A DNA stretch of 64,000 bases from Megalopta genalis (taxonomy: Eukaryota > Arthropoda > Insecta > Hymenoptera > Halictidae), in assembly GCF_051020955.1 (NCBI RefSeq), contig NW_027476250.1:186001-250000 (forward strand). Direction: 5' to 3'. Positions within the stretch are counted from its first letter, which is position 1. Each line of letters begins with the position of its first letter. Below are positions 62,385-64,000 of the stretch, piece by piece. The position numbers and the translations under genes were made by a program. The notes below the pieces were generated by a model, which worked only from the letters and a program-made list of their open reading frames with translations, made no database searches and was not told where the DNA came from.

Positions 62385-63650
62385 GTTTGAAGCTAAATCA
62401 TTTGTATCGCATGGATTTGAAGCTATGTCACTTATATCGCAAGTATCTGATGCTAAATAAATTGTTTCGCAAGTAGTTGATGCTAGACCTTCTACATCGC
62501 ATTGATTTGACGATAAATCATGTGTTTCGCTTGGATATGAAGCTAACTCGTTTGGTTCGTCGGCATTTGAAGCTATATCACGTATATCACAAGTATCCGA
62601 AGCAAAATCATTTGTGTCACATGGATTTGAAGCTATCTCGTTTGTTTCGTCTGTATTTGAAGATATATCACTTATAGCGCAAGTATCTGAAGCTAAATCA
62701 TTGGTTTCCCATGTAGTTGAAGCTAAACCTTCTACATAGCATTCATTTGAAACTAAATCATGTGTTTCGCTTGGATTTGAAGCTAATCCTTCTACATCGC
62801 ATTGATTTGCAGCTAAATCATGTGTTTCGCATAGATTTGAAGCTAAACCTTCTACATCGCATTGATTTGAAGCTAAATCATGTGATTCGCTTGAATTTGA
62901 AGCTAATTCGTTTGTTTCGCTTGCATTTGAAGCTATATCACTAACAATCGAAAGTATTTGAAACCACATCAGATGTGTCGCATGGATTTGGAGCTACACC
63001 TTCTACATCGCATAGATTTGAATCTTAATCATGTGTTTCGCATGGATTTGAAGCTAATTGGTTTGTTGCGCAAGCAGTTGAAGCTATATCACCTACATCC
63101 GAAGTGTTTGAAGCTCAATCATTTGTCCCGCATGGATTTGAAGCTAAATCATCTACTTCGCATTGACTTGAAGCTAAACCATGTGTTTCGCAAGGATTTG
63201 GAGCTAACTCGTTTGTTTCGTCTGCATTTGAAGCTATATCTCTTATATCCCAAGTGTTTGAAGCTAAATCATTTGTTTCGCATGGATTTGAAGCTATGTC
63301 ACTTATATCGCAAGTATCTGATGCTAAATAAATTGTTTCGCATGTAGTTGATGCTAGATCTTCTACATCGCATTGATTTGACGATAAATCATGTGATTCG
63401 CTTGGATATGAAGCTAACTCGTTTGGTTCGTCGGCATTTGAAGCTATATCACGGATATCACAAGTATCCGAAGCAAAATCATTTGTGTCACATGGATTTG
63501 AAGCTATCTCGTTTGTTTCGTCTGTATTTGAAGATATATCACTTATAGCGCAAGTATCTGAAGCTAAATCATTGGTTTCCCATGTAGTTGAAGCTAAACC
63601 TTCTACATAGCATTCATTTGAAACTAAATCATGTGTTTCGCTTGGATTTG
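62385..63650. repeat. Pair of segments 871 bp apart
   Basis: 62,385-62,780 and 63,256-63,650 match at offset 871, marked by ctaaataaattgtttcgca and the gtagttgatgctaga variant. Between them lies the aberrant junction at about 62,945 (cgaaagtatttgaaacc) shared with about 37,404. Confidence 0.75.
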
Positions 63651-64000
63651 AAGCTAAAACTTATACATCGCATTGATTTGAAGCTAAATCATGTGATTCG
63701 CCTGCATTTGAAGCTATATCACATATATCCCACGTGTTCGAAGCTCAATCATTTGCTTCGCTTGGATTTGAAGCTAATCCTTCTACATCGCATTGACTTG
63801 ATGCTAAATCATGTGATTAGCTTGGATTGGAAGCTAGCTTGTTTCTTTCGTCTGCAATTGAAGCTGTATCACTTATATCGCAAGTATCTAAATCTAAATC
63901 ATTTGTGTCGCCTGGATTTGAAGTTAAACCTTCTACATTGCATTGATTTGAAGCTTTATAATTTGTTTTGCTTGGAATTAAAGCTAACTCGTTTGTTTCC
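63650..64000. repeat. Array continuing past the right window edge
   Basis: Ordinary monomers. From about 63,790 the variants (cattgacttgatgct, gattagcttgg) match about 4,586-4,800, 10,814-11,028 and 18,934-19,148, so another super-repeat-type fragment is entered at the edge. Confidence 0.8.

Larger units (their letters stand above)
35853..64000. repeat. 30-bp satellite array, right arm
   Basis: The same A-B-C-D-E monomer family as the left arm, continuing without a boundary to the window end. It differs in large-scale order: several shorter block repeats (3.2-3.6 kb, 0.78, 0.84, 0.57-1.17 and 0.87 kb) replace the 6-8 kb super-repeat until about 58,118, where the left-arm type returns. No gene is supported. 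Confidence 0.97.

Noticed and set aside
1..64000. CENP-B-box-like motif in the monomer (tttcgcatggat)
   Set aside because: Only the first TTCG agrees. The required A and the CGGG part are absent from all monomer types.
1..64000. Telomeric repeat or subtelomere boundary
   Set aside because: I saw no TTAGG-type tandem repeat on either strand, and the array continues to both edges.

Overview
The window is arthropod-type eukaryotic DNA, probably insect. About 57 kb of it is one continuous satellite array, interrupted only by a 7,139-bp BEL/Pao-type LTR retrotransposon at 28,714-35,852. Such retrotransposons are restricted to animals, and this element's primer-binding site matches my recollection of the 3' end of animal tRNA-Tyr. 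The protein style of its pol region looks insect-like, perhaps hymenopteran, but that last step is an impression only. I see no host protein gene, rRNA, tRNA or telomeric repeat that I would defend.

Array: the base unit is 30 bp (about 1,900 copies here), ending in gatttgaagct or close variants. Five monomer types, called A to E here, follow in fixed order and make a 150-bp pentamer. Extra B-C pairs (60 bp) are inserted in places. Pentamers are organised into larger repeats. In the left arm (1-28,713) a super-repeat with anchors at 481, 6,409, 14,529 and 21,207 has periods of 5,928, 8,120 and 6,678 bp and is almost identical between copies. In the right arm (35,853-64,000) there are blocks with periods of about 3,238, 3,569, 780, 840, 570-1,170 and 871 bp. 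The left-arm super-repeat type returns at about 58,118-62,375. The array runs off both ends of the window.

Because 30 is a multiple of three and most monomers lack stops in several frames, the array gives long open frames on both strands, up to 685 codons on the minus strand. One-base indels and scattered stops distinguish near-identical copies, so I treat these frames as by-products and not as genes.

Retrotransposon: two 736-bp LTRs (TG...CA, 13 substitutions between them), a perfect 5-bp target duplication (CTGAT), a tRNA-Tyr-type primer site, gag with three zinc-knuckle-like motifs, an aspartic-protease region, reverse transcriptase, RNase H, integrase, a polypurine tract, and no envelope gene. 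Two departures from one continuous gag-pol frame stand out: an in-frame UGA followed by CUA at the end of gag, and a one-base frame break near 31,550 between protease and reverse transcriptase. The super-repeat copies differ far less than the two LTRs do, suggesting that homogenisation of the array is more recent than the insertion.
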